A DNA stretch of 64,000 nt from Takakia lepidozioides (Eukaryota > Streptophyta > Takakiopsida > Takakiales > Takakiaceae): contig CM060731.1 of NCBI GenBank assembly GCA_030704615.1, positions 29,016,001 through 29,080,000 of the forward strand. The letters run 5' to 3'. This document shows, piece after piece, positions 49,767 through 61,010 of the stretch. The position numbers and the translations under genes were made by a program. Every line of letters begins with the position of its first letter. The first letter of the stretch is position 1. Below the pieces are notes generated by a model that saw only the letters and a list, made by a program, of their open reading frames with translations, searched no databases and was not told the origin of the DNA.

Positions 49767-52330
49767 TTGAAGGCAGCTTTGGTGAGGAAGAGAACAGGAA
49801 GTTTGATCCAGGCTCATCACATTAATGCTCGAGTTGATCCAGGACCAATTGAGATTGAGGTGGAAATTGTCGACTACCGAATACGCCATTGCTTAGTGGA
49901 TGGTGGCAGTTTAGTCAATATCATGCCCCGTCCAACATTGGCAAAGCTCGGACTACACATGACAGGGAAGTCCCCTCTCATCATCTGCTTAGCCGATTAG
50001 CGTAAGATCAGACCTGTTGGCTATGTGACAAATGTCCGAATGAAGACCGGAGGATCCACGTACACGGTGGAATTCCAGGTAATTGATTTCCCCATAGATG
50101 GGTATTCTACGCTCCTACTGGGATGACCATGGCTGATGCAGGCCCACTCAGTGCGGCGATTAGGAAGAAGCCAAGGCTTTCGGAATTCTCCGTCAAGATT
50201 CTAGGCCCCAGACTCTACGAATGTGGGTCTGATTCGGATTGCCTAGAATGGTTAGATAGAGGATACAATTTGAGGGAAGTGACAATACACATGACCTATG
50301 CGGAAGAATCTAGCAGCTCTGCGTTTGGAGGCATGGTGTCTGAACTTTTCTCCATTTCCGCCGATCAGATTGGTCTGAATGACAAGGTCACTCAGGTGGA
50401 GGTCGGCGACCCTATCAACATGCGTTTTGTGGAGGAGGACAAATTGACCCGAGATGTTGTCCAGCACAGTCTCCCCTACATACCATACTTGCAACAAACA
50501 ACCTCGAGAGGTGAGGACAAGACCTCGTATACCTCTGAACCGGAAACTCAACTGGTGGACATGTCAGTGGGAGGAGAACCCCCACGAATGGTGAAGGTTG
50601 GAGCTCAGCTAAGCTCTGACAAAGTAAGTGAGTACCAAATGTTGTTCAGAGAATTCAGAGATGTTTTTGCATGGTCATACAGTGAACTAAGGGGAGTGCC
50701 CTCTTATATTGCTATGCACTCGATTCCATTGCTTCCGGATGCAGTACCGAGAAGACAACGAGAACGAAGGGTGAATCCCAACCTTGCTCTACTGATCAAA
50801 GCAGAGGTTGAGAAGTTATTAACTGCCAAATTCATCTTCCCCATCGAGACATCAACCTGGGTATCCCCTATGGTGATTGTTCGCAAAAAAAACAGGGGGA
50901 TTGCGTGTCTGTGTGGATTTCCGACCATTGAACAAGGTAACACACAAAGACCATTTTCCCTTGCCGTTTATCGACACGCTAGTGGAAGAAGTGGCAGGAA
51001 AAGAAATTTATTATGGATTCTCGGGCTACAATCAAGTATTGATAGACCCAAAAGATGTGTTGAAGACCACGTTCACGTCACCTTGGGGTACTTTTGCTTA
51101 CACAAGGATGTCATTCGGTCTTTGCAACGCTCATTTAACCTTCCAACGTGTCATGACGTATGTTTTCTCTGACATTGTGAGGAAGAATTTAGTAATATTT
51201 TTGGATGATTTCTGCTGCAATGGTGACGAGAAGGATCATGTGAGCGCCTTGCGGGAATGTTTCATCCGTTCTCGGGAGAATGGTATCTCTCTCAATCCTA
51301 TGAAGTTTGTATTTGCAGTCACTCATGGACTTTTATTGGGGCACATTGTGTCCAAAGACGGAGTGGCGATGGACCCTTCGCCGTCATCGTCAATTTACCA
51401 CCTCCAGAGATGCCCTCGAAAGTGAAAGGATTCCTTGGCCACACAGGGTGGTATAGGAAATTTACGGACAAGTATGTAGAAGAGGCATTACCAATGACGC
51501 GCTTGGTTAAGAAGAACCAAGTGTTTTCATGGGATGCATGATGTCAAGAGTCTTTTGAGATCTTGAAACAAAGGCTAATCTCAGCCCCAGTTTTGGCAGC
51601 ACCGGACTGGAACAAACCTTTTCATGTTTATGTTGATGCTTCGACAGCGGTGGCCGTAGGATGTGCCCTATGCCAGCCGGATGCAGAGGGTCGTGATCAC
51701 CCCATAGCATTTGCTAGCCGTCAGCTCAACTTTGCAGAGACAAGGTATAGCACCACGGAGAGGGAGGTGCTGAGCATGATATTTGCGGTTAAGAAATATA
51801 GGCATTATCTGCTTGAGACCCCTTTTACGTTTTTTGTTGATCACATGGCTCTACGCTACCTCATTAACAAACCAGACTTGTCAGGACGCATAGCCAGGTG
51901 GATCATTTTGCTACAGGAGTTTGATTACAAGGTCGTTTACAAGCCGGGCAAGTTGAACGCTCAGGCAGACCACCTCTCTCGACTTTCAGACGAACTAGGC
52001 GTGGAGGCAATAGATGACGATTTTCCTGATGCATTTCTCTTCCTCAGGGGGGGAAGATGATTATGATATTACTGGTTCTACAGAGGAACCTTTTGACATG
52101 GCGGAGGACTATGCACTCCAGATGGCAGAGAAGAAACGACGGGGATCTCCTATGCCTGGGAGGTTACCTCATTATCAACAATAGGAGGGTCAGACATTTC
52201 CATTTGGTGCTCAATCGCCTCCATCAGCCAGTGACAGGGCTCGAGCTCGCACACAAAGCCCTTCAAGAGACGCTCACCGACAAAAGGGTGTGCGCTCACA
52301 AAGGGTTGCTGTTCCTAAACAGTAAACCGT
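49767..52330 (+). mobile_element. Ty3/gypsy retrotransposon pol block: protease, reverse transcriptase, RNase H (degenerate)
   Basis: The protease motif region reads CLVDGGSLVNIMP. The RT region follows: FRDVFAWSYSELRGV, then WVSPMVIVRKK, after which the frame changes in the A8 run near 50886-50893 and continues GLRVCVDFRPLNKVT and FGLCNAHLTFQR. The catalytic box is FLDDF in place of the usual YLDDI. After another frame change near 51390 come GFLGHTGWYRKF, the RNase H block HVYVDASTAVAVGCAL, STTEREVLSMIFAVKKYRHYL and DHLSRL. Stops interrupt at 49998 (TAG), 50124 (TGA) and 51539 (TGA). No integrase follows on this strand; 52057-52332 is unrecognised. Domain order PR-RT-RH is Metaviridae-type. 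Not able to move by itself. Confidence 0.85.
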
Positions 52331-52347
52331 GAGGACACGATTTTTTG

Positions 52348-53158
52348 AGGGGAGGAGGGGTAATGTTACAGGGTTGTCTGGGACTTAAACATTTTTATGG
52401 GTTTTGTGGGGTACCCTTAATTTTTGCGCAGACTTAGACCAACAGAGGCCTTAGGGGTGACAGGCGCAGGCTTTAGGAGGAGGGGGGGGGGGTAGGGTAG
52501 ACAAGCTTACACAGCTAGTCACAGCCCGACACAGCCTCACACAGCCAGTCACAGCCCGTCACAGTTTATCACAGCTCGACACAGCTTCGCACAGTCAGAC
52601 ACAGCACGACACAGCCCGACACAGTCAGTCATAGCTTGGCACAGTCACAGCCCGACACAGTTTGGCACAACCCGTCACAGCGTACATAGGAACGGTTATC
52701 ATTGGCAGGGAACGACTGTGTGGGAATGACATCTGCAGAGGGAACATGTTTACTTCTTAGGTGACAGTTAGTTAGTTAGGCGGTTAGAACAGCTTGTAGA
52801 TAAAATAGGCAGAACAAGCATCATAGGGGAGTTCACGGGGGGCACTTCTTGGACATTGGCGAGAGGAGAAGGGGCAGAGAGCAAGAACGGGAGCAAGGAT
52901 GGTGAGCACGGTGAAGGAGGAGAGATGAACAGTAGATGCTTGTTACATGCAAATCTGTAGTAATACTGTAGAGCAATTAAAGACACAATGGCTTCGGCCT
53001 GATACCTGATAAATCTTAATTTGATACTTATTCGAAACAATCACACTGTGTAGAGAGACATGAGTGAAGCTGTGGAATGAATGGATGAGTGAATGGAACC
53101 TGGTAGATACTGAAGCAATCTGATGCTTCAGTATACACAGTAAGGTAATTTGCTAACA
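52348..53158 (+). mobile_element. Possible polypurine tract and 3' LTR of the gypsy element
   Basis: GAGGGGAGGAGGGGTAA resembles a polypurine tract and is followed at 52363 by TGTTACAGGG, a typical LTR start. A matching end GCTAACA lies at 53152-53158, giving an LTR of about 0.8 kb. It contains a CACAG repeat array and an ATTAAAGACACAATGG stretch suited to polyadenylation. No second LTR copy was found left of the protease block, so the limits are provisional. Confidence 0.4.
52508..52690 (+). repeat. CACAGCCCGA-type short tandem array
   Basis: About 18 imperfect units of roughly 10 bases (CACAGCCCGA, CACAGCCAGT, CACAGTTTGG and variants). A related array in inverted orientation lies at 57920-57980. 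Confidence 0.85.
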
Positions 53159-53395
53159 TGAAGGCGAGAAGGAATACAAATAGGAAGCACAACCATGATT
53201 CACTAGCTGTAGGTCATGACTAATTGTTCTGAGCGAGCTGAGTGCTTAGAGATATCCAACTCTTCTATCTTGGAGTTTCCACCTTGGATAGCGAAGGGAT
53301 GGGTGAGTAAAAGCCACTCGAAAGCCTACCCCGGGTTGGAGACGACCCCCCTACAGGGAGACTTCTTTGGGTTGGAGACGTGTATGAGCCGCGCT

Positions 53396-53880
53396 TCACA
53401 CGTGGTAATGCTTGCATCTGATACCATTAACACGATTGGGAAAAAGTTCATTCCTCAAATGGAGTGATCCGTTGTCGAAAACCTCCTTCACCACAAATGG
53501 ACCCATCCAAAGTGAGTCGAACTTGGCCTTGAAGTCCTCATGTTGGCTGTCAAATAGTAGGACCATGTCTCCCACTTTGAAGGATCTCTTCTTTCTCTTC
53601 TTATCAAAGAGGGCCTTCCGGCGATATTGAGTCACCTCCATGTGTTGTACCGCACTCACTCTGGCTTCGTCCAAGCCTTCCAACATTTCCTCTCTTTGAG
53701 TGATTCCTCCTCTGTCAGTCGTTCGGCAATTGCCAATCGCAGCGAGGGGACCTCCGTCTCAATGGGCATAATAGACTCCACTCCATAGACCAGAGAAAAA
53801 GGGTGGCTTTGGTGGTTACCTTGTGAGTCTTCCTGAATGCCCACAATGCTGAGACTTCGGCGGCCGAACCTTAAGTGGTT
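53396..53880 (-). mobile_element. Ty3/gypsy integrase C-terminal fragment
   Basis: Minus strand: SALWAFRKTHKVTTKAT, then after a frame change SLVYGVESIMPIETEVPS, then after a second change DKKRKKRSFKVGDMVLLFD, SLWMGPFVVKEVFDNGSLHL and a final RVNGIRCKHYHV. These are the hallmark blocks of the integrase C-terminal region of plant gypsy elements. The orientation is opposite to the RT block, so this is a separate element or an inverted piece. It abuts the unrecognised coding region to its right without a visible boundary signal. Confidence 0.75.
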
Positions 53881-56800
53881 CCTCAGGAATCATGCATGGC
53901 ATGCAGTGTTGGCCCACCATGTCTAGAAGCTTGAACTGGACTACTTGTTTTAATCACTTGCAAGCAAAATGAGTGAATTCCCTGAACTCCTTAGCCGTAT
54001 AGGTGAGAGGTATGCCAATGACTTTGGAACAGTATAAGTATTTCCAGGCTTCATGTCCTTTATAAAAAATATCATCAGGGCCCAATTTTTCTTTGGCCAA
54101 GCTGGTCCAAGCCAAATTAAACCATGAACGAAGCTGGGAATCCTTCTACATCATGAGTTTCGCATCATATAGATACATATGAGGTGGAACTGAAGGTAAG
54201 ACCCAATGATCTCCACTGGAATAACTCAGAAATCTTGACTGCATCATCTGCTGCTCAATGTGATAACGTGCAAGGAAACAAGCAGCATAGTATAATCCAC
54301 AGCCCATGACAATACTAGATACCTCATTGGTCTTGGTGTAGATGTACCCATGAACAATCTGGAAGGCAATTAATTCCTTCAGCATGGTGCCTGCCTTAGA
54401 CCAGTACCTTGCAAAATGATGATCCTCGATGGGTCGATTGTTCGGAAGAACCTTAGTCCGAGTTGCCACTGGCAACCAAATGCGCAAGATCTGGTAATAA
54501 TGTGCCAAAGACTGTGGAGGACTGAATTCCTTCCAAGCCAAATCCATCACAATGGGAATTTGGTTGAAGGGCATAATCATAGCCCGATTGTACTCCCATG
54601 CAGCAGGAGTCCTAGGTGGGTTGAAAGCAGCATCCCCCCAAACCTCAGATTGTGGCTGCGCCATGGTATCAACAGCGTCAGCCACCTATTGTAGAGGTTG
54701 TGATATTGCTGCCGTTGTTCCTCCTACTGCTGGCAACTCTTGCACCTCCTGTGATGAAGACTGGAAAATCAGAGTCCTGGCATACAAATAAGTAGCCACC
54801 AGCTGCTCCTTAAGAACAAAGACTCTTTTGTCAATATTGGAACTCAAGTCATCCACTTGAATTTGTAGGCCTTTCACATCATCTTGTAACTCCGCTATCC
54901 TACTATAGACATTGTCTATAGTAATTGTGGCAATGTTCTGCACTTGCAATCTGAGATCATTCATCTCCCCCTGAGTGAGCTTTCGTGGTGCCTTCCCTTC
55001 CACCGGCCCTTGTGTTAACCATACTTACATAAGATGATCATCCACCAATTCCTGTTAGCACCCCTGAGAGCCTGCTCCTCCTTGAGTCTGTACACATCTA
55101 ACTGCTACTCTAAAGCCTCCATGCGCTTTGCATGAGGTTCAACCAGGACCGCATAGGCAGCAGCCAGATTATTGGCTTCCTTCCAAGCCTTGTTAGCCAC
55201 AGAGAGTTCATTCTTGTGGCCCGTGAGTGATTGCTGCAACTGCAGGATGAACCTTTCCTTCTTAGCCTCAACCTGACTGTACTGTTGGAAAGTATCCTCA
55301 TTGTGACGGAGAGTAGCCTTCAGATCAGCAATAATTTTCCCCTACTCTACTGTCTCATCCTCGGCCATCATACATCTCTATGCTTGTCTGTTAACTTCTA
55401 ACGCAGTTTGCTCCAGAACAGTTGTTAGTGTGGCACATTGTATGGTCAGTCTCTGATGAACTGTCTCCAACTCTGTATGAAGCACCTTCACTTCCTGCAA
55501 TTTGCCCTCATGTTGCACCTGCAATTGGTATAGCTGCTGCTTATGTGCTTCATGCAATTTCCCCTGCTCCAAACCCGTTTCAATCAGATTCCCCTTTACT
55601 AGCTGCAAGGCAGCTTTGGTGTCCTCCAATTCTTTCTGTAACTTGAGGTTGGCCTCCACATCCACCTTGTTTGCACACTCAGTGGCAATTCTAGCCTCAA
55701 ACTCCTGCTTGAGTTCCTCCCTCAAAGCTGCCAATTGTGTAGATGGAACATGGGATTTCACATAAGTGCCCAACAAATTGACTGTCCTGCTTATAGAACT
55801 CATAAGCATGGCCTGCTATGGATCTTCATGGTGAACTTGCTGCTGTTCTCCCTGATTCTCCACAGTGTGATGTTTCACCAACCATTCAGGCCATGTTCCC
55901 ACAAGATCTTCTTCTTGAACGACCTCATTCTCCACAGGCGCTGCAGTGCCCTTACATTCTACCTCTGGAACCTCCGCCACAGGTTTGGGTATCACATGCA
56001 CAGCAGGGATTTCCTTGGACAAACTTTGCACCTCTGGTACCATTGGTTCCCCGACCAAGCTAGATTTTTCATAGAGAAGGTCACCCTTTTCAATTTCTGC
56101 CACGACATGCTCTGTAGTGGGAATGTCCAACCCTTCTCCTTCCAGAGCAATAGGCTCTGGTGCAACAACATGTACTAACTGAAGGACCTCTGAGACAACC
56201 GAGTCAACTGGCTATGATGGCTGTGGTACCAAAGTGACTTCTTCTTCCCTCTCCAAAGGTCGTGTTTCCAGTAATAACAGCCCTCTGTGCTGTTGTTCCC
56301 TCCTTGCACAAAGAGCTATGGAAACATCATCATTTCGCGGTTTCCTTGAAGCTAGTGGATCTGCTACTATAGTCGTGTCCCTCTTTTGTCTCTTGGACTG
56401 GTGCCGCCCCTCCAATCCACTTTCACCATGTGAAGAGCCCTGCTCCTCAATTGCAGTGGTTACTGCCTCAAACACTCCCATCTCCTTACGTTCTCGCGCA
56501 TCAAGTATGCAAGAATCAAGAATAATTTGCGCAATTACTGGGCCAGACACAACGATTGGAGACTTAGCAGCAGTGCCTTGTAACCGCTTCATCTCTTCCA
56601 CCAAACCATTGTACATTAAGTCCGCCCAAGCCACATCTTCCCCCCTCAAGGCTTTCAGTATCTCATCCGTGAATGATCTGCTAAGGTATTGTTGGTTTTG
56701 TTTCATGGTAAACAGAACATTCAGAACCTGACCAACTTCTTTTAACCCTGGGTACTCGGCCTTGGTGCAAGTGTATCCCCTGAGTCTTAAAGAAACTCCC

Positions 56801-57886
56801 TTCTTGGAACAAATTGTCTATCTGCAATCTTGCCCTGTGCTCATCCACATTTACACGGCCTGATGGCAATTCAAACAATTGCTGCAAGTATTGGGGAGTA
56901 ATCTCTATATCTACTCCCCTCACTTGTGTAACTCCCGTCTGAGGTTCAAAGTTCTGAATGAATTGTATCATGAACGCCCTATGATGCAAGGACCATTCCT
57001 TGCGTAGCAGTCCTTCCAATCGCAACTCCTTCAACAGCTGCACAGCCTGAGGTGTAACAATTGTCTGCTTCTGCAGAATCGTGGTGCTCTTCACCCTGAC
57101 ATCCTCCATTCCCCAAATTCTCTTCATTCCAGACAAACAAGATGGCCTTGTTTGAAATAGCTCTAGGAAAGCTTGCAAGGCGTAGAGCATAAAAGTATGG
57201 TTGGCAAAGAAAGGAACGGGTAAGTGCATGTAAGCCTGTGGAGCTTGCAAGTATCGAATGAGAGAGAATGTACTCTCAACCCGTCCGTCCTTGCGCCACT
57301 GTGTAAGAAGTAAAGCGAGTGTATAATCTGTAATATCTGCCATAGCTACAAAGTTATAGCTTTGATTGCCCCTCCCGTCGAGATACTGGTTATTCGGAGC
57401 CACCCCGACTCTTTCGCTCATAACTCTTCTAATTTCTTGTTCTTGTTTCTTGGAGGGAACCACCTGCATGAAATTCTCGCTCCTGATTGGCTGTTGCCTC
57501 TTTGGGCAACTTCTTAATTTTATCCCCCTCAGTGGACATTCCCACCTGGAATGTCCACTAGGATAGCACATGTAGCAAAAGTCCCCCTTTTCTGTACTCG
57601 TAAAGGGTTCCGTTACCTTTGCCCTGAATGCATTAATGGGCCCACAAATAGTTTTGGTTGATGTACCGGGTAGGTACTTTGACGGCTCAATTTGTTCTCT
57701 TGCATGATGACACCCACTTTTGCAATATATGCACCGCGGTGTGCTTCGCCCTAGTGGCCACGTGTCCGTTTTTAGACACGCCTCCGTCTTCCCCTGTCCT
57801 CGTGGCACATTCTCCAAATCTGACTTCCAAGCTGTCCTTTCACTTGCCAACCACTTTTCTGACGTTAACCCGCGTCCACCTGTCAC
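53881..57886 (-). pseudogene. Long unrecognised coding region with zinc knuckle and coiled coil (retroelement-like), decayed
   Basis: Minus-strand reading in three successive frames. Segment 1 (57886-about 56775) has no internal stop. It contains a zinc knuckle CYMCYPSGHSRWEC (C-x2-C-x4-H-x4-C) and then an alpha-rich region including ITQ/ITPQYLQQLFELPSGRVN. A one-base frame change near 56775 leads to segment 2 (to 55015), with LSRSFTDEILKALRGED, a basic KRQKRD stretch, an acidic linker and a coiled coil (about 55750-55110, many LQ/EL/KE heptads). A further change leads to segment 3 (55012-about 53890), with DDVKGLQIQVDDLSSNIDKR and a conserved-looking HYYQILRIWLPVATRT. Internal stops are listed under findings. 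I do not recognise the family. A gag-like or extra ORF of a large retrotransposon is the best guess; a captured plant gene is the alternative. Confidence 0.55.
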
Positions 57887-57919
57887 TGACCCTATGGACT
57901 GTGCAACCCGCGTGGGCGG

Positions 57920-57980
57920 TGTTGGGCTGTGACAGACTGTGTCAAACTGTGGTGGGTTGTGATAGGCTGTGTGATGCTAT
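57920..57980 (-). repeat. Inverted relative of the CACAG array
   Basis: GGGCTGTGACAGACTGTGTC and GGTTGTGATAGGCTGTGTG read on the opposite strand as CACAGCCTATCACAACCC / GACACAGTCTGTCACAGCCC, the same unit type as 52508-52690. It directly precedes segment 1 of the unrecognised coding region in its reading direction. Confidence 0.7.
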
Positions 57981-58203
57981 GATGGCATGGGCTATGATAA
58001 CGATGCAAACACCCGTGTTCTCCGCTCCGGCCATACACATTCGGCTTTACGACAAATGCTTCATGCTCCGTTGGTATTACCGGTGCAGCCCGTGACTGTT
58101 TATGTGTTTCAATATGCAAATCGTGTTGCAATGGTTTGTCATGGATACCACTGTATCCCTTCAACTTATTGGCATTGACTCTTCCCAACATCTCTTTGTT
58201 AAT

Positions 58204-59000
58204 CACTAGAAGAAAAACGCGGAATAACCACTCTGTTAACCACTCATTTTGAGTGGTAAAAGACACTAAACCACTCTGGCCTCAAAGTGATGAAGAACCA
58301 GTGCATTAGGACAAGTGAGTGGTAAAAGACATTACGTGGCACCGGTGGTTAAGGACAGTGGTTCGAACCACTCACGTCCGGGTCCACCTGTTAGCTGACG
58401 TGTCACTGAGGTAAACCAACCACTTATGACGTGTCATAGTGGTAAAGTAACCACTTCCGTTTTGTAGTGGAGACGTGTAAGCCGGTGGTCCGTGGATGAT
58501 ATTGGAGATTATGTCGACACATGGCGACACTCTCAGCATGGACACGTGTCGTGTGTCAGTGCTACGAAATGGGTGAAATTCAATGACTTCCGAAACCACT
58601 TGTTGAGTGATCACAAAATGACTCATAGAGTCATTCTATGAAAACGGAGAATATACAATATCACTCACAGAGTGGTTATGTGAGTGGATGACATCTCTCA
58701 GCAGGTCATTAGAATGATTACCCACAGAGTGATGTGTAAGCTATTTGAGTCATTCATGGTGTCTCTCTGAGTAGGAACTATGGATTGGAGTGATTACTAA
58801 CAGAGTGGTGTGTAAGTGATTAGGAATACCACTGGAGGAATTCATACCACTAGTACAGTAATATATATGTGACTACTTATACCACTATACGAGTGGTAAT
58901 GTAGGCAATTGTGTGCATTTGGCTACTCCCACAGTTTTACAGTGATGTGCAAGTGATTATGAACATGACTAGAGGAACACATACCACTAGTGTAGTGAAA
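58204..59000 (+). mobile_element. CACTA (En/Spm-type) transposon left end with subterminal repeats
   Basis: CACTAGAAGAAAAACGCG at 58204 has the form of a CACTA terminal inverted repeat. The next 0.8 kb is packed with short motifs in both orientations, AACCACTC and GAGTGGTTA/GAGTGGTAA (for example 58226, 58238, 58251, 58317, 58360, 58438, 58592, 58670, 58803, 58890). This is the usual subterminal binding-site pattern. The inverted right end was not found before the edge. To its left, minus-strand GRVNANKLKGYSG (58140-58180) looks like a gypsy integrase tail, as if the CACTA element landed in a retrotransposon. Confidence 0.6.
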
Positions 59001-59204
59001 GAAGTATCATTGGGGATTCAAGCTCCACAAAATAGACTAGAATCCCAGAGAGTTAAGTGTTGGAACACTGTCAACAAAATCCAGCCATGATAAAAGTTTG
59101 AGCCTAACTTCTACACGACGTCTCCACATGCATGCTAGGAACACTGAACTGCTTTCCTGCCTTCTTCTCACTGCCAGCAATGTCTATGCCCGGGCGAACG
59201 AAAT

Positions 59205-59740
59205 CTAAGCCCTCTTCATGTTCTTCTCTGGCCAAAGACAATTCAGACCGACGACATTCTCCAACATTGTTTGCGGTGGGACCTCTTCCTCGTTAGGGTG
59301 AGGCAAGACACAATTGGCAATATAGATATCATTCATCTCAACCCACCACAATCCTTCAGGTATAACACGGCAGTGATATGTGTCTTTGCTAGGCACACCA
59401 GTGACAATTCCACTAGCAGCCCTGTGTCGTGGTAAATGAGGATCATACAGGCTGATTTTGTCTTTCAACTTAAACTGCACACAACACCCACCATAAAACC
59501 CACATTAATCAACCCATGAAGACTTACATGTACATTGAAAACTAGATAATGAGGACCGTCCAGTATAAGCAATCACTCGAAGTGCAGAGTACTTTTGGTA
59601 GCATAAGAATATCTGCCACTGTGGCAGGGGGTTGATATTTGGGGGTTGCCTTTGAAGGCGCCGTAGTTGGTGCACTGTTGGTGGCAATATCAAGAGTGGC
59701 TTTCTCAGCCTGCAAACATCACGCCCAACACCCCTTAGCA
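59205..59740 (-). mobile_element. Transposon-associated C-terminal domain (DUF8039-like), last exons
   Basis: Minus strand 59480-59205 contains LKDKISLYDPHLP, TYHCRVIPEGLWWVEMND, LPHPNEEEVPPQT and NVVGLNCLWPEKNM before a stop. The order 'VIPEG..V.V..V.....LP.PNE......DAVG..V.WP' is what I remember for the C-terminal domain of plant CACTA transposase proteins. An upstream exon-like frame on the same strand (about 59712-59590, AEKATLDIATNSAPTTAPSK) begins after a TTTGCAG acceptor. Being 0.2 kb inside the CACTA subterminal region supports the assignment. Incomplete. Confidence 0.45.
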
Positions 59741-60369
59741 GTTACATTTAGCAATGCATCTACTAATAGTTTGAAGTACCCAACATGTAAATGGCCACAT
59801 TGTACAGAACTGATAGCCAACAGGTGCATGCATGCTCACCTCTAGTACGAAAACTGCTGCATGGAGAGGTGCCTCCAGTTGCAGCCTAACACAAGCCCCT
59901 CCACCCCACAAAGTTAGCAATTATGGAAAATAAGGTCAACCGGGCAACGAGCAAGGTCGGCAGTTCGTGAATGCATACAAACCTTGGTCCAACGTGCCAA
60001 AAAAAGTTTGGCATCCAATGGCGTGAATGCATGGAATGTCATGCTTTGGCACCCTAGCAATGTCCCACATCCATTCAGTATTAAAAACCTAACACATGTT
60101 CTAACCCTTTGAAATTTAATCCATGGGTCAAGCCATACATAGTCCAATTCGTAAGCCATTCATCTTTCTAACAAGGTTTCCAGGTCATTCACATTTAGGA
60201 AAGAACCTTGGTTTGATATATAACATTTACCACCATATATGCAGATTGTAAACTCATCACAAAAGCAGATTGCAGGTCTGGAGATAAATCTCCGGAACCA
60301 GGCTCAAAGCATATCAGGTTCGAAATGAAACAATCAGCCACTCATGCCTTAAGTTCATGAAGTTTTTAC
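59741..60369. other. Transposon interior or spacer, no gene recognised
   Basis: No convincing frame on either strand. Presumably more of the CACTA element's interior, where further exons upstream of the DUF8039-like end might lie. Confidence 0.35.
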
Positions 60370-60710
60370 CTCGGTTGTCCCACCATTGACTGGGGTCAGA
60401 AAAGTATTCATTCCACAGCTTCTCCTCGTCTCAATTGTTACCTATTTTTGGATACTTCCCTGTTGTCACATTGGCAGTACCATGTCAAAGTCGCTCCAAA
60501 CTATCAAAGGCTCACTCAACCAGCTAACTTGCAAATTCAACATGAAAATTTAGGGCCGATTCTGATAAGAGGGAAAAACAGGGTGAAATGTGTTGAAGAA
60601 GGTGCTTTCATTACCAGTGCCTGAGTTTATCATTGTGCCGCTGCTGCTGCGGCTTCTAGTTGACCAGTCACCATCTACCCATGCAGGTTTCTTGTAGCTA
60701 TTGATCCATC
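60370..60710 (-). pseudogene. OSB-like gene fragment, copy 1
   Basis: Minus strand contains EKLWNEYFSDPSQWWDNR, followed by a GTAAAA donor. This is the start of the 'PDF' motif typical of plant organellar single-stranded DNA-binding (OSB) proteins, which bind DNA in mitochondria and plastids. An upstream stretch has GTFFN/STFFNTFHP. Relative to copy 2 it carries about 90 extra bases (roughly 60458-60550) that break the frame. No continuation (PDFKHK...) was found. Confidence 0.5.
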
Positions 60711-61010
60711 TGGTACATTTCCAGCTTTGGTGATGCAACCATGCACCTCCGATGCCCTTTTCCAGGGCTGCCAAGCTTGCACACGCACTGCAAACGCACA
60801 CAACATGATGTGGTCGAACTTCACCCCTTCCCCCATCATTTGCTTTCAGGTCTCCAAAGCCCCATATAGCGCCCCTACTCTGCACACCCTGCAAACATCA
60901 CATTCCACAACACCACATCTCATTCAGCCATAGTGTTGAACACTCCCTTGGCATCCTCAATGCTACCATATTTGGCATACTCATGGATATGACCTACTGG
61001 TGCATTCATA
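60711..61010 (-). pseudogene. PPR gene fragment
   Basis: Minus strand: YAKYGSIEDAKGVFNTMAE followed by a TGA, then DVVLWNVMFAGCAE, a stop, and CSACASLAALEKG in the next frame. This is the usual 'DYW/E-type' PPR cassette, diverged from the satellite units further right and attached to OSB-like copy 1. Confidence 0.65.

Noticed and set aside
53410-53436. Possible tRNA-Met primer binding site (minus strand AATGGTATCAGATGC)
   Set aside because: It is in the reading frame of the integrase tail (RVNGIRCKHYHV) and has no LTR end beside it.
55105-55107. Programmed readthrough at TAG CAG TTA as the main explanation for the stops
   Set aside because: Six other TAGs in the same region lack that context and frame changes are also present, so decay is more likely; kept only as an alternative.
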